Of a stretch of DNA of 64,000 nucleotides, positions 1 to 7,979 are shown in pieces. The notes under the pieces were generated by a model that worked only from the letters and a program-made list of their open reading frames with translations, was not told the DNA's origin and did no database searches. The stretch spans positions 474,448 to 538,447 of the forward strand of contig NZ_WASP01000006.1 of assembly GCF_009712225.1 (NCBI RefSeq), written 5' to 3'. Positions within the stretch are counted from its first letter, which is position 1; every line of letters starts with the position of its first letter. A program made the position numbers and the translations under genes. The stretch comes from Desulfovibrio sp. (GTDB lineage Bacteria; Desulfobacterota; Desulfovibrionia; Desulfovibrionales; Desulfovibrionaceae).

Positions 1-2
1 TT

Positions 3-875
3 GACGAGGTGGACAACCTCGACGCCTACCGCATCAGTCTGCGTGGCGTGGGTAGTTGCGCGCTGGCCGTGAAATCGCTTGTGTATTCGCACATTGCGGG
101 CGGGCACGGCATGGGCGCTGCAACTCCTGTTGCCCCGGCCCCTCAGCCTGCGCCCCTTGTGTCGCAGCCAGAACCAGTGCTGGAATCGCCAGAGCCGCCT
201 CTTGCCTTTGACGAGTCGCAACAGCCTGTGCCTCCGCAGGAACCACCGCTTGAAATGAACACCCAGCAGCCAGAAAAATCTGGCGGTAAGGGTATGCTTG
301 TGGCGTTGATTGTGCTGGCGCTCGTTGCCGCAGGCGCAGCCGCGTGGTGGTTTTTACTGCGTGAGCCCGAAAAAGCTCCCCTGCCCACTCCCCCGGCGCA
401 GACCCAGAATACGGATAAACCGCAAACTCCCGGGCAGACCCAGCCAAAACCGGCTGATGATCCCCAGCAGGGGGCCGATGCGGCCAAGCCTGCGGCTACC
501 CCCCTTGCCTCTGCCCGCGAACAATTGCGCGGTCAGGCCCTGCCCGATGTGAGTCTGGCCATGGCCAAACCCCTGCGCAAGGCCGATGCCACGCCGGAAG
601 AAAGCGACGCCGCCTTTTTGCTGCTTGAAGACGCAGCACAAAAGGGCGATGCCGAATCCATGTTTCTTGTGGGCCAGTTTTACGACCCTGCCAGCACCCT
701 GCCGCGCGGCAGTATTCCCGCCGATCTTACCCAGGCCAAGCGCTGGTATGATCAAGCGGCGCAAAAGGGGCAACCTCAGGCCAAGACCTCACTCGACAAA
801 CTGAAGGAATACGCCCGTGGACTTGAAGCCAAGGGTGATGCCGAGGCCCGCTCACTGTTGCAAAACTGGCAGTAA
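3..875 (+). CDS. Membrane-anchored Sel1-repeat protein, 5' partial
   Basis: The reading frame is open from the window edge, so the true start lies upstream; an internal GTG at 9 has no ribosome site. The visible part holds a Pro/Gln-rich segment (residues about 40-95 counting from that GTG), one transmembrane helix (about 96-117), a second Pro/Gln/Lys-rich linker, and a C-terminal Sel1/TPR-like stretch (about 195-265) with the Ala-rich 'AKRWYDQAAQKG' signature. Sel1 repeats are protein-protein interaction modules. The protein is probably a single-pass inner-membrane protein with the repeats outside the cytoplasm, like the secreted proteins encoded downstream. It leads the vWA/ABC/FtsX/SUMF1 operon. 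The missing N-terminus could carry a kinase or FHA-type domain, but nothing visible shows this. Confidence 0.75.
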   Translation, partial: DEVDNLDAYRISLRGVGSCALAVKSLVYSHIAGGHGMGAATPVAPAPQPAPLVSQPEPVLESPEPPLAFDESQQPVPPQEPPLEMNTQQPEKSGGKGMLVALIVLALVAAGAAAWWFLLREPEKAPLPTPPAQTQNTDKPQTPGQTQPKPADDPQQGADAAKPAATPLASAREQLRGQALPDVSLAMAKPLRKADATPEESDAAFLLLEDAAQKGDAESMFLVGQFYDPASTLPRGSIPADLTQAKRWYDQAAQKGQPQAKTSLDKLKEYARGLEAKGDAEARSLLQNWQ

Positions 876-1017
876 CGGCCAAACGGCCATTGTGCTGGTG
901 CGTATTTAAAGGTTCAGGATAAGATTATCTGGCGTTTGCGCCACCATGGCGGGGGGGGTACTGCCCCCGTCTGTGCAGCCTCTGTGTAAGGTTGCCCTTT
1001 TCCGCAAGGAGTCCACT

Positions 1018-2997
1018 ATGCATTCCATGCCTCTTGTTCGACGTTGCTGCCTTGTGTTGTTGCTGGCGCTGGGCCTCGGCATTTGCATGGCTGACAGTTT
1101 TTCTGCTGCGTCTGCCGCCCCCCTGCTGCAACAGGGCAAAAAAACACTTTTTCAGCGTGTGGTCAGCCATCCGGGAGCGGCATTGCTTGCCGAACCAAAG
1201 GCGGATGGGGCCGTAGTGCGCAAAAGCGTTGTGCCCTTCACGGTCATGTATGTGTTTGACCGCAAGGATGGCTGGGTTCAAGTTGGCGCTTCTACCGCCC
1301 AACCCGAAGGCTGGATGGAAGCCGCAAAAACAACGGACTGGAACCAGTCGCTCACCCTGCTCTTCACGCCACGCACGGGCCGCGATCCGGTGCTGTTTTT
1401 CAAGACTGAAACAGGCCTGAACGAACTGTGCGCCGCACCCGACATGGAAAAAAGGCTCGATGCGCTGGAAGCGCAGGCTGCAACCCTGCGGCAGAGCAAG
1501 GAACCCGCGCCTGAAACCATGCCCATTCTTGCCAGCGAACCGGCTGACGCCCAGGGTGCTGTTTCTGAAAAGCGTTTTTATCTCATGCCCATTCTGGACA
1601 TGAAGGATCCGTTTGATGGTGTGAAATTTCTGCGCGTGGCCTCCATCGACCCCGGCAACTCCAAGGGCAAGGACGGCAAAAACGGCCCGCCCAAAACCGG
1701 TATCGCCCTTGTCATCGACACCACCATTTCCATGAAGCCCTACATTGACCAGAGCCTCAACGTGGTACGCCAGATATACGACAAGATTGAAAAAGACCAC
1801 ATGGCCGAAAACGTGGGCTTTGCAGTTGTGGCCTTTCGCAGCAGTACCAAGGCCGTGCCCGGTCTGGAATACACCACAGAGGTGGTCAGCGATTTTGCTA
1901 CCGCAAAAGACCGCAAGAGCCTTGAAGAAAAGCTTTCAAAGGTGCAGGAAGCCAAGGTTTCGAGCCATGATTTTAACGAGGATTCGCTGGCTGGCGTGTA
2001 CAAGGCCGTTGAGGCCCTCAACTGGAGCGACTATTCCTCGCGGCTTATTCTGCTGATCTCTGATGCGGGCCCGCTTAAAAGCGGAGACAAATACGCCTCT
2101 GTAAGCATGGGCCCCAGTGAAGTAAACGACTTTGCCCGTCAGAAAGGCATCTGGATTACGGCCCTGCACATTAAAAGCCCTGGCGGCAGCGCCAACCACG
2201 CCTATGCGGAGCAGAGCTACCGCGCTCTGAGCAAGCTTTCTGGCAATCGTTCAAACTACCTTGTGGTCGCAGCGCCCACGCCAGCCAAGGGCGCGGAGCA
2301 GTTTGCCGCCATTACCAAGACCCTGGGCACCGGCATGGTGGACATGGTCAAGAACACTGCCGAAGGCAAGGTTATGACCAAGCCCAAGGACGAAAAGCCC
2401 CAAACGGCTTCGGCCGAAGATCAGGCTGCCAATCTGGCCGCGACTCTCGGCTATGCCATGCAGCTGGAATATCTGGGCAAAACACGTGAGAATGCCGCCC
2501 CCTCAGTGGTCAATTCGTGGATTGCCGACATGGATCTGAACCAGCTCGCCAAAAGCAGGCAAACCCCCAGCGTGGAAGTGGCCGTGCTGCTGACCAAAAA
2601 CCAGCTCAACGACCTGAGCACCCAGCTCAAGACCATCATCGACAATGCCGAGCGCACCAAAAAGACCGATGCGCGCGACTTTTTCCAGGGTGTGCTTTCT
2701 GCCTCCACCCGCATGGCCCGCGACCCCAATATGCCCACACAGGGCAAAAATCTGGCCGAGCTTGGCGTGCTTTCCGAATTTCTGGATGGCCTGCCCTACA
2801 AGAGCGACGTCATGCTGCTGCGTGAGGAAGACTGGTACCGCATGAGCGTGGGTGAGCAGACGGCCTTTATCAACCGTCTTAAATCGCGCCTTGCCCGTTA
2901 CGAAGAATATGACCGCGACCGCGCCAACTGGGAAAGTTTTGGTCAGTCCAACCCGGGCGACTGGGTGTACCGCGTGCCGTTGAGCATGCTGCCCTAA
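1018..2997 (+). CDS. Secreted protein with SH3-like and von Willebrand A domains
   Basis: I start at ATG 1018 because AAGGAG lies just upstream (about 1006-1011) and a signal peptide follows directly (basic RR, Leu-rich core, Ala-rich cleavage region near residue 34); the frame is open to 946 without a ribosome site. The product is 659 aa. Residues about 43-115 look like a bacterial SH3-like domain. Residues about 228-430 are a vWA domain with a MIDAS-type 'DTTIS' at 234-238 (Thr where Ser is commoner), so metal-dependent protein binding is likely. The C-terminal 200 residues are helical and unassigned. The vWA part resembles the periplasmic C-terminus of the type VI secretion kinase PpkA, but no kinase domain is attached. 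It is followed by ABC, FtsX and SUMF1 genes on the same strand. Confidence 0.8.
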   Translation: MHSMPLVRRCCLVLLLALGLGICMADSFSAASAAPLLQQGKKTLFQRVVSHPGAALLAEPKADGAVVRKSVVPFTVMYVFDRKDGWVQVGASTAQPEGWMEAAKTTDWNQSLTLLFTPRTGRDPVLFFKTETGLNELCAAPDMEKRLDALEAQAATLRQSKEPAPETMPILASEPADAQGAVSEKRFYLMPILDMKDPFDGVKFLRVASIDPGNSKGKDGKNGPPKTGIALVIDTTISMKPYIDQSLNVVRQIYDKIEKDHMAENVGFAVVAFRSSTKAVPGLEYTTEVVSDFATAKDRKSLEEKLSKVQEAKVSSHDFNEDSLAGVYKAVEALNWSDYSSRLILLISDAGPLKSGDKYASVSMGPSEVNDFARQKGIWITALHIKSPGGSANHAYAEQSYRALSKLSGNRSNYLVVAAPTPAKGAEQFAAITKTLGTGMVDMVKNTAEGKVMTKPKDEKPQTASAEDQAANLAATLGYAMQLEYLGKTRENAAPSVVNSWIADMDLNQLAKSRQTPSVEVAVLLTKNQLNDLSTQLKTIIDNAERTKKTDARDFFQGVLSASTRMARDPNMPTQGKNLAELGVLSEFLDGLPYKSDVMLLREEDWYRMSVGEQTAFINRLKSRLARYEEYDRDRANWESFGQSNPGDWVYRVPLSMLP

Positions 2998-3041
2998 AAA
3001 TGGCGCTAACAAGCGAAAATAAATAACGCTTTCGCCTACAC

Positions 3042-3069
3042 TAGAGCATTTCAGGATTGAAATACTCTA
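3042..3069. repeat. Imperfect inverted repeat between vWA and ABC genes
   Basis: AGAGCATTTCA at 3043-3053 faces TGAAATACTCT at 3058-3068 with one mismatch and a 4-nt loop; one further T-A pair extends it. No T-run follows. It may be an mRNA-stabilising hairpin or a dispersed palindromic repeat. Confidence 0.5.
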
Positions 3070-3130
3070 ACCGCAATATCTGGGCTTGGGGCAAGGGCAT
3101 ACGGCCTTTGCCCTCGGCCTGGGGGTGATC

Positions 3131-3943
3131 ATGCCAGACATGGTTTTTTCGCTGCGCAATATTGGCAAAACACGCCCCGGCAACGAGGGCTTTCGCCTGC
3201 GCATTGAGCAGCTGAACGTGGCGCGGGGCAGCCTGCTTGCCCTTGTAGGCCCCAGCGGCTGCGGCAAAAGCACGGCGCTCGACATGCTGGCCTGCGCCCT
3301 CAGCCCCGATATGACGCCAGAGGGTTTTGCCCTGCCGCACCAACACACAGCTTCCCAGGGTACGCTGCCCACAGCGGCCAGTGCCTCTACCAGTTTTGTA
3401 TTTTCCCCTACTTCTGGCGCTCCCACCGATATAATGGCCGCATGGAGGCACGGCGGCACAGATGCTCTGGCCTTGCTGCGCCTGCACCATCTGGGGTATG
3501 TGCTGCAAACAGGCGGCCTTTTGCCCTTTTTATCCGCGCGCGAAAACATCGTGCTGCGCTGCAAAAGCCTGGGAATTTTGCCCCAGCGGCAGGATGCAGT
3601 GGCAACTGTTGTGGACAGGCTTGGCATCGGTCATCTGCTTGGGCAGTATCCTGCCACACTTTCTGTAGGCGAACGCCAGCGTGTAGCCATTGCAGCGGCA
3701 CTGGCACACGGGCCTTCTGTTGTACTGGCAGACGAGCCCACAGCCGCCCTCGACCCTGGCCACGCTGCCAACGTGCTGCGCCTTTTTGCCGAGTTGGCCC
3801 GCCAGCTGGGCATTACGGTGGTGATGGTCACGCATAACCTTGACCAGGCACGGCAGGCCGGTTTTGCTCTGGCGCAGGTGCAGGTTGGTCAGGATGCTGG
3901 CGGCAGCGTATCCGTGTTGCGCTGGTCCGGGGAGGCTGCCTGA
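3131..3943 (+). CDS. ABC transporter ATP-binding protein, LolD/TagT-like
   Basis: This is a 270-aa nucleotide-binding subunit. Start ATG 3131 follows a GGGGG tract; the frame is open further upstream without a better site. It has a Walker A 'GPSGCGKST' (about residues 38-46), a Q-loop region 'GYVLQTGG', a signature motif in the variant form 'LSVGERQR' and Walker B 'VVLADEP'. About 45 extra residues lie between Walker A and the Q-loop, longer than in LolD or MacB ATPases. The permease gene starts 1 nt after its stop, so the two form a MacB/LolCDE-type or TagTS-type transporter that acts on envelope proteins rather than small solutes. Substrate unknown. Confidence 0.88.
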   Translation: MPDMVFSLRNIGKTRPGNEGFRLRIEQLNVARGSLLALVGPSGCGKSTALDMLACALSPDMTPEGFALPHQHTASQGTLPTAASASTSFVFSPTSGAPTDIMAAWRHGGTDALALLRLHHLGYVLQTGGLLPFLSARENIVLRCKSLGILPQRQDAVATVVDRLGIGHLLGQYPATLSVGERQRVAIAAALAHGPSVVLADEPTAALDPGHAANVLRLFAELARQLGITVVMVTHNLDQARQAGFALAQVQVGQDAGGSVSVLRWSGEAA

Positions 3944-3944
3944 C

Positions 3945-5225
3945 ATGGCAAAGACCTTTTCAACCATCTTGCGTCTGGCTGGCAAGGATTACTGGCACGA
4001 ATTTCTGCTTTCCGCCTGCGCCGTACTTGGTCTGGCTGCCGTGCTCACCCCCCTGATGGTGCTCTATGGCGTAAAGTTTGGCGTGGTGCAAACCCTTACC
4101 GAACGCCTGCGCAACGACCCCCGCAATCTGGAAATTTCCCCCGTGGTTAGCGGCAGGTACACGCCGGAATATCTGGCGCAACTGGCCGCTCACCCCGATG
4201 TAGCCTTTGTGCTGCCCCGCACACGCTCCATTGCCGCCACTATGGATCTGAGCGTCAATGAGGCCCGCCCCGAAACCAATACCGAGGCCAATGGCCGCAT
4301 CCTGCTGGTTGCCTCGCTTGAACCCACGGCGGCGGGCGACCCCCTGCTGCTGCGGTTTGGCGCTGCGGCCCCTCTTATGCCGCAAAATCCCGCTGCTGAA
4401 GCCATTGGCGTAACGCTTTCTGCCCCTGCGGCAGAGAAGCTGCACGTCAAACAAGGCGACACCCTTAACGGAAAGGTTGAACGTCGTTTTCAGGGCAAGG
4501 TGCAGACAGCCCGTGTAGCCCTGCGCGTGGCGGCAGTACTGCCTCTGGCCGCCCAGCAGAAGGATGTGGCCTATGTGCCCCTGCCTCTTATGGAAGCCAC
4601 AGAAGACTACCGCGATGGACGCGCCGTCCCCGAACTTGGCGCGCAAAACGGCTGGACAGGCGAACCGCGCCCGCAAGAGCCCCGCGTTTACCCCGGTTTT
4701 CGCCTTTACGCCCGAAATCTTGAAGACGTCATGCCTTTGCGCCATGCTTTTGCAACGCAAAAGCTTGATGTGTACACACGTGCGGAAGAAATAGAGCAGG
4801 TCACGGCCCTTGCCCGCGCCCTCAACATGATTTTTGCCCTTATTTGCGCAGCTACGGCCATTGGCTTTCTGGCTTCTACAGCCAGCAGCGTGCTGGCAAG
4901 CATCAAGCGCAAACAGCGCATTCTTGGCCTGCTGCGGCTCAACGGTTTTACCACGGGCAGGCTTGTGCTTTTTCCACTGACGCAGTCGCTGCTTACGGCC
5001 CTTTTGGGTACGGCATTGGCCGCCGGGGTGTACGGAGTAGCTGCACTTGTCATCAATACCCTGTTCCGTGCCAGTGTGAGCGGTTTGGAGCAGGTGTGCC
5101 TGCTGCTGCCCCAACACTTTTTGATCACCTTTGCAGCTGTTGCCGGGCTTGCCCTGCTGGCTGCCCTTGGCCCCGCCCTGCGGGCGGCCCGCATTGAACC
5201 CTCGGAGGTTATCCGTGAAATATAA
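3945..5225 (+). CDS. FtsX/MacB-like ABC permease, TagS-like
   Basis: The 426-aa membrane protein starts at ATG 3945, preceded by GGGGAGG. There is one N-terminal transmembrane helix (about residues 17-40), a large extracytoplasmic domain (about 45-285), then three helices (about 290-315, 340-375, 385-415) in the FtsX/LolC/MacB permease fold, ending 'ARIEPSEVIREI', typical of that family's tail. Such permeases work mechanically on lipoproteins or periplasmic partners instead of carrying solutes across the membrane. It is paired with the ATPase just upstream. The next gene overlaps its last 11 nt. In type VI secretion clusters the same trio (TagT, TagS, TagR) signals to a periplasmic kinase domain; that role here is inferred from gene order. 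Confidence 0.85.
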   Translation: MAKTFSTILRLAGKDYWHEFLLSACAVLGLAAVLTPLMVLYGVKFGVVQTLTERLRNDPRNLEISPVVSGRYTPEYLAQLAAHPDVAFVLPRTRSIAATMDLSVNEARPETNTEANGRILLVASLEPTAAGDPLLLRFGAAAPLMPQNPAAEAIGVTLSAPAAEKLHVKQGDTLNGKVERRFQGKVQTARVALRVAAVLPLAAQQKDVAYVPLPLMEATEDYRDGRAVPELGAQNGWTGEPRPQEPRVYPGFRLYARNLEDVMPLRHAFATQKLDVYTRAEEIEQVTALARALNMIFALICAATAIGFLASTASSVLASIKRKQRILGLLRLNGFTTGRLVLFPLTQSLLTALLGTALAAGVYGVAALVINTLFRASVSGLEQVCLLLPQHFLITFAAVAGLALLAALGPALRAARIEPSEVIREI

Positions 5226-6942
5226 CGTGCGCTCCCGTTTTCGCGCCCCAGTGCTGCTGCGAGGCCTTGCCGCCACCATGTGCTGCGCCCTGTTACTCGG
5301 GCTGTCGCTCGCCCCCTGCGCATCCAGCCCCGCGCTGGCCGCTCTGGCCCGCAAGGCCGATGTAAACACGGCTGATGCCTTTAATCCCAGGCCTTCAGAT
5401 ACAGACATCATACTACCCATGCCCTGCGGCCTGAGCATGGTTTTCAAACTGGTGGCTGTGCCCGCCAAGGGTCTGCTGTGGGACATGCCCATGCGCCCCG
5501 GCGTGGATGACAGTTCACACCAGGACAGGGCCTACTACGACCGCCGTTTCAATACTGCCCTTTCTGGTACCTTTACGCTCGACGACCTGCCCGCAGCGTG
5601 GCGCAAGATGGCTCCGCAGGGGCAGAACTTTTTTTACCTTGTGGCAAAGTATGAGGTCAGTAACCTGCAGTGGCACGCCATAATGGACAATACCTGTCCC
5701 GACACTGCCCAGCCGGGCGCAGAGGCAGCCCGCCCCGCTACCGACATAAGCTGGTACGATGCAGTGGACTTTACCCGCCGCTATACCACATGGCTGTTGC
5801 AAAACGCGCCCGATTCGCTGCCCCGCTTTGCCGGTGACCAGCGCAACGTGGGCTTTGTGCGCCTGCCTACAGAAACAGAATGGGAATATGCGGCCCGTGG
5901 CGGCCAGACGGCTGGCAGCCAGCTGTTGCTGCAGGAAAACTTTTTTGCCCTGCAACCCGGTGAAAGCAAGGCCGACTACGCCGTGTACCGGCCCGAACAG
6001 GGCCCTCGCGCAGAGGGCATGGCCAACATAGGCTCTCGTAAACCCAATCCGCTGGGTATTTACGACACTGCGGGCAATGCAGCTGAAATGGTGCTGGACA
6101 CCTTCCGTTTTTCCATGGCTGGACGGCTGCACGGTTCTGCGGGCGGTTTTGTGCGCAAGGGCGGCTCGTTTCTTTCCAGCGATGCCGAAATCATGCCTGG
6201 CCGCAGGGAAGAAACACCCTTCTTTCTCGCAGATGGCCCGGCTCACGCCCGCGACCTGGGTTTTAGACCTGTAATATCGGGTATCAATACCCCCGGTGGT
6301 GACCGGCCACAGGAACTGACCGCCGAATGGAACAAGGCCGGTGAAAAACTGGCTCCTCTGGCCGATGGCCAGGCGGCCCGCAATCCTCTGGAGGAACTCG
6401 ACCGGCTGCTTGCAGCCGCGCCGGACGAAACATCGCGCAAGAATCTTCAGGAATTGCGTAATACCATCAAAGAAAACAATATCATGCTTGAGCGCCAAAA
6501 GCAGATGGAAGCGCAATCGCTGCTGCGTACCGGCGTGTATATGATCGAAACCATCCGCAACTATTCAAGTAGGCGTAACAGTTTAAAAACACAGATGGAA
6601 AGTATGGAGCGTGACAAAGCCACCGCCAAGGGCGCAGAGCTTGAAAAGCTTAAGAAGATATTAGATACTGCCCAACGAGGACTTGTCATGCTGGATACAA
6701 GCCTGGACAAATCCCTCACCTTCTACCGCAGCAAAGTGGAAGAAAGCGCTTTGCTCGCTCCTGAGGTGCTGGCTGCAGCCAACGAATCCCTCGTCAAGGA
6801 TTTCAGCGGTGCGGACCCGTTCAATGAAAACATGCATAAAAACCTCGAGCTGTATCGGCTTCACATAGATATGTTGCGTAAAAACAAGGTATTATCTCGT
6901 GAAACCATGCAGAAGGAAATTCTGGAACGTCGGTTTCAGTAG
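5215..6942 (+). CDS. Secreted SUMF1/FGE-fold protein with coiled-coil tail, TagR-like
   Basis: GTG 5215 is chosen because GGAGG (5204-5208) sits 6 nt upstream and a clean signal peptide follows (VKYNVRSRFR then a Leu/Ala core to about residue 43). The 575-aa product carries a formylglycine-generating-enzyme/sulfatase-modifying-factor domain from about residue 60 to 365, with family motifs 'VAKYEVSNLQW', 'ISWYDAVDF', 'RLPTETEWEYAARGG', 'NPLGIYDTAGNAAEM' and 'GFRPV'. I do not see the paired active-site cysteines of true FGE, so it is probably a binding protein like TagR. The last 180 residues are charged and helical, probably coiled coil. Overlapping translation with the permease suggests coupled expression. 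Confidence 0.82.
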   Translation: MKYNVRSRFRAPVLLRGLAATMCCALLLGLSLAPCASSPALAALARKADVNTADAFNPRPSDTDIILPMPCGLSMVFKLVAVPAKGLLWDMPMRPGVDDSSHQDRAYYDRRFNTALSGTFTLDDLPAAWRKMAPQGQNFFYLVAKYEVSNLQWHAIMDNTCPDTAQPGAEAARPATDISWYDAVDFTRRYTTWLLQNAPDSLPRFAGDQRNVGFVRLPTETEWEYAARGGQTAGSQLLLQENFFALQPGESKADYAVYRPEQGPRAEGMANIGSRKPNPLGIYDTAGNAAEMVLDTFRFSMAGRLHGSAGGFVRKGGSFLSSDAEIMPGRREETPFFLADGPAHARDLGFRPVISGINTPGGDRPQELTAEWNKAGEKLAPLADGQAARNPLEELDRLLAAAPDETSRKNLQELRNTIKENNIMLERQKQMEAQSLLRTGVYMIETIRNYSSRRNSLKTQMESMERDKATAKGAELEKLKKILDTAQRGLVMLDTSLDKSLTFYRSKVEESALLAPEVLAAANESLVKDFSGADPFNENMHKNLELYRLHIDMLRKNKVLSRETMQKEILERRFQ

Positions 6943-6959
6943 AGAAAAGGAGAAAATAG

Positions 6960-7865
6960 ATGGCTGACAAAATGCGTATTGGCTGGATTGGCACTGGTGT
7001 TATGGGCCTTTCGATGGCGGGACACCTTCAGGCTGCTGGCTGGCCGCTGACTGTATACAACCGTACCAAGGCCAAAACCCAGCCCCTTCTCGACAAGGGC
7101 GCAAAATGGGCCGACACCCCGCGCGCCGTGGCCGAAGCCTCTGACGTGGTGTTCACCATCGTGGGCTACCCCCACGACGTGGAAGAAGTGACCCTGGGTG
7201 AAAACGGCGTGCTGCGCGGCCTGGCCGCTGGCGGCATTGTGTGCGACATGAGCACCTCCAGCCCCGTGCTGGCCGAGCGCATTGCCGCTGCCGCCAGGCA
7301 GCAGGGCTGCGAATCGCTCGACGCCCCGGTTACCGGCGGCGACGTGGGCGCGCGTGATGCCAAGCTCTCCATCTTTGTGGGCGGCGATCAGGCTGCTTAC
7401 GAACGCGTGCTGCCCTGCTTCAACAAGATGGGCACCAACATTCTGCACTGCGGTGGTGCGGGCTTTGGCCAGAAGGGCAAGCTTGCCAACCAGGCCGCAA
7501 TTGCTGGCGTGATGATCAGCACCTGCGAATCCTTCCTTTTTGCGCAGGAGGCCGGGCTTGACGTTTCCAAGTGGATGGAACTGGTGGTTGCCGGCTCTGG
7601 CGGCAGCTTTGCCATGAACTCCCTTGGCCGCCGTATGCTCAAGGGCGACTTTGCCCCCGGCTTTTTCATTGACCACTTCATCAAGGACCTTGGCCTTTGC
7701 CTTGAAGAATGCCGCCGCATGAAGCTTGTGCTGCCCGGCATTACCCTGGCCGACCAGCTGTACCGCACCATGCAGGCCAAGGGCCAGGGCAGCAAGGGTA
7801 CCCAGGCTCTGGTGGAATGCCTGGCCGAGCTTTCGGCCAAAAAGTGGAACGCCTGCTGCAAATAG
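6960..7865 (+). CDS. NAD(P)-dependent beta-hydroxyacid dehydrogenase family protein
   Basis: This 301-aa soluble reductase belongs to the 3-hydroxyisobutyrate dehydrogenase / tartronate semialdehyde reductase family. Start ATG 6960 follows AAAGGAG at 6946-6952. The N-terminal Rossmann fold shows 'GWIGTGVMG' (residues 8-16), followed by the substrate signature 'DAPVTGGDVGA' (121-131) and the catalytic lysine region 'KGKLANQ' with Lys174. Length is normal. Possible substrates are 3-hydroxyisobutyrate, tartronate semialdehyde, glyoxylate or succinic semialdehyde; the sequence alone does not decide. It lies 17 nt after the SUMF1-like gene but is functionally unrelated. Its regular GC-rich codon use suggests good expression. 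A GC-rich hairpin follows the stop. Confidence 0.88.
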   Translation: MADKMRIGWIGTGVMGLSMAGHLQAAGWPLTVYNRTKAKTQPLLDKGAKWADTPRAVAEASDVVFTIVGYPHDVEEVTLGENGVLRGLAAGGIVCDMSTSSPVLAERIAAAARQQGCESLDAPVTGGDVGARDAKLSIFVGGDQAAYERVLPCFNKMGTNILHCGGAGFGQKGKLANQAAIAGVMISTCESFLFAQEAGLDVSKWMELVVAGSGGSFAMNSLGRRMLKGDFAPGFFIDHFIKDLGLCLEECRRMKLVLPGITLADQLYRTMQAKGQGSKGTQALVECLAELSAKKWNACCK

Positions 7866-7893
7866 TTTGAATTATGGCCCAATGTGGCCTTGT

Positions 7894-7920
7894 GCCCGTC
7901 CGGCTTATGGCCGGGCGGGC
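7894..7920 (+). terminator. GC-rich hairpin after the dehydrogenase gene
   Basis: GCCCGTCCGGC (7894-7904) pairs with GCCGGGCGGGC (7910-7920) with one mismatch and a 5-nt loop. Only a weak T-tract follows, so termination may be inefficient. Confidence 0.5.
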
Positions 7921-7979
7921 CGCTTTGCATGACGAGCCTGAGCCCGCCAATTTGGGCAACAATAAACAGGAGATCCGCC

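Noticed and set aside
3960-5492. Minus-strand open frame of 510 codons
   Set aside because: It lies opposite the FtsX-like permease and SUMF1 start, has no domain likeness, and arises from GC-rich third positions of the real genes.
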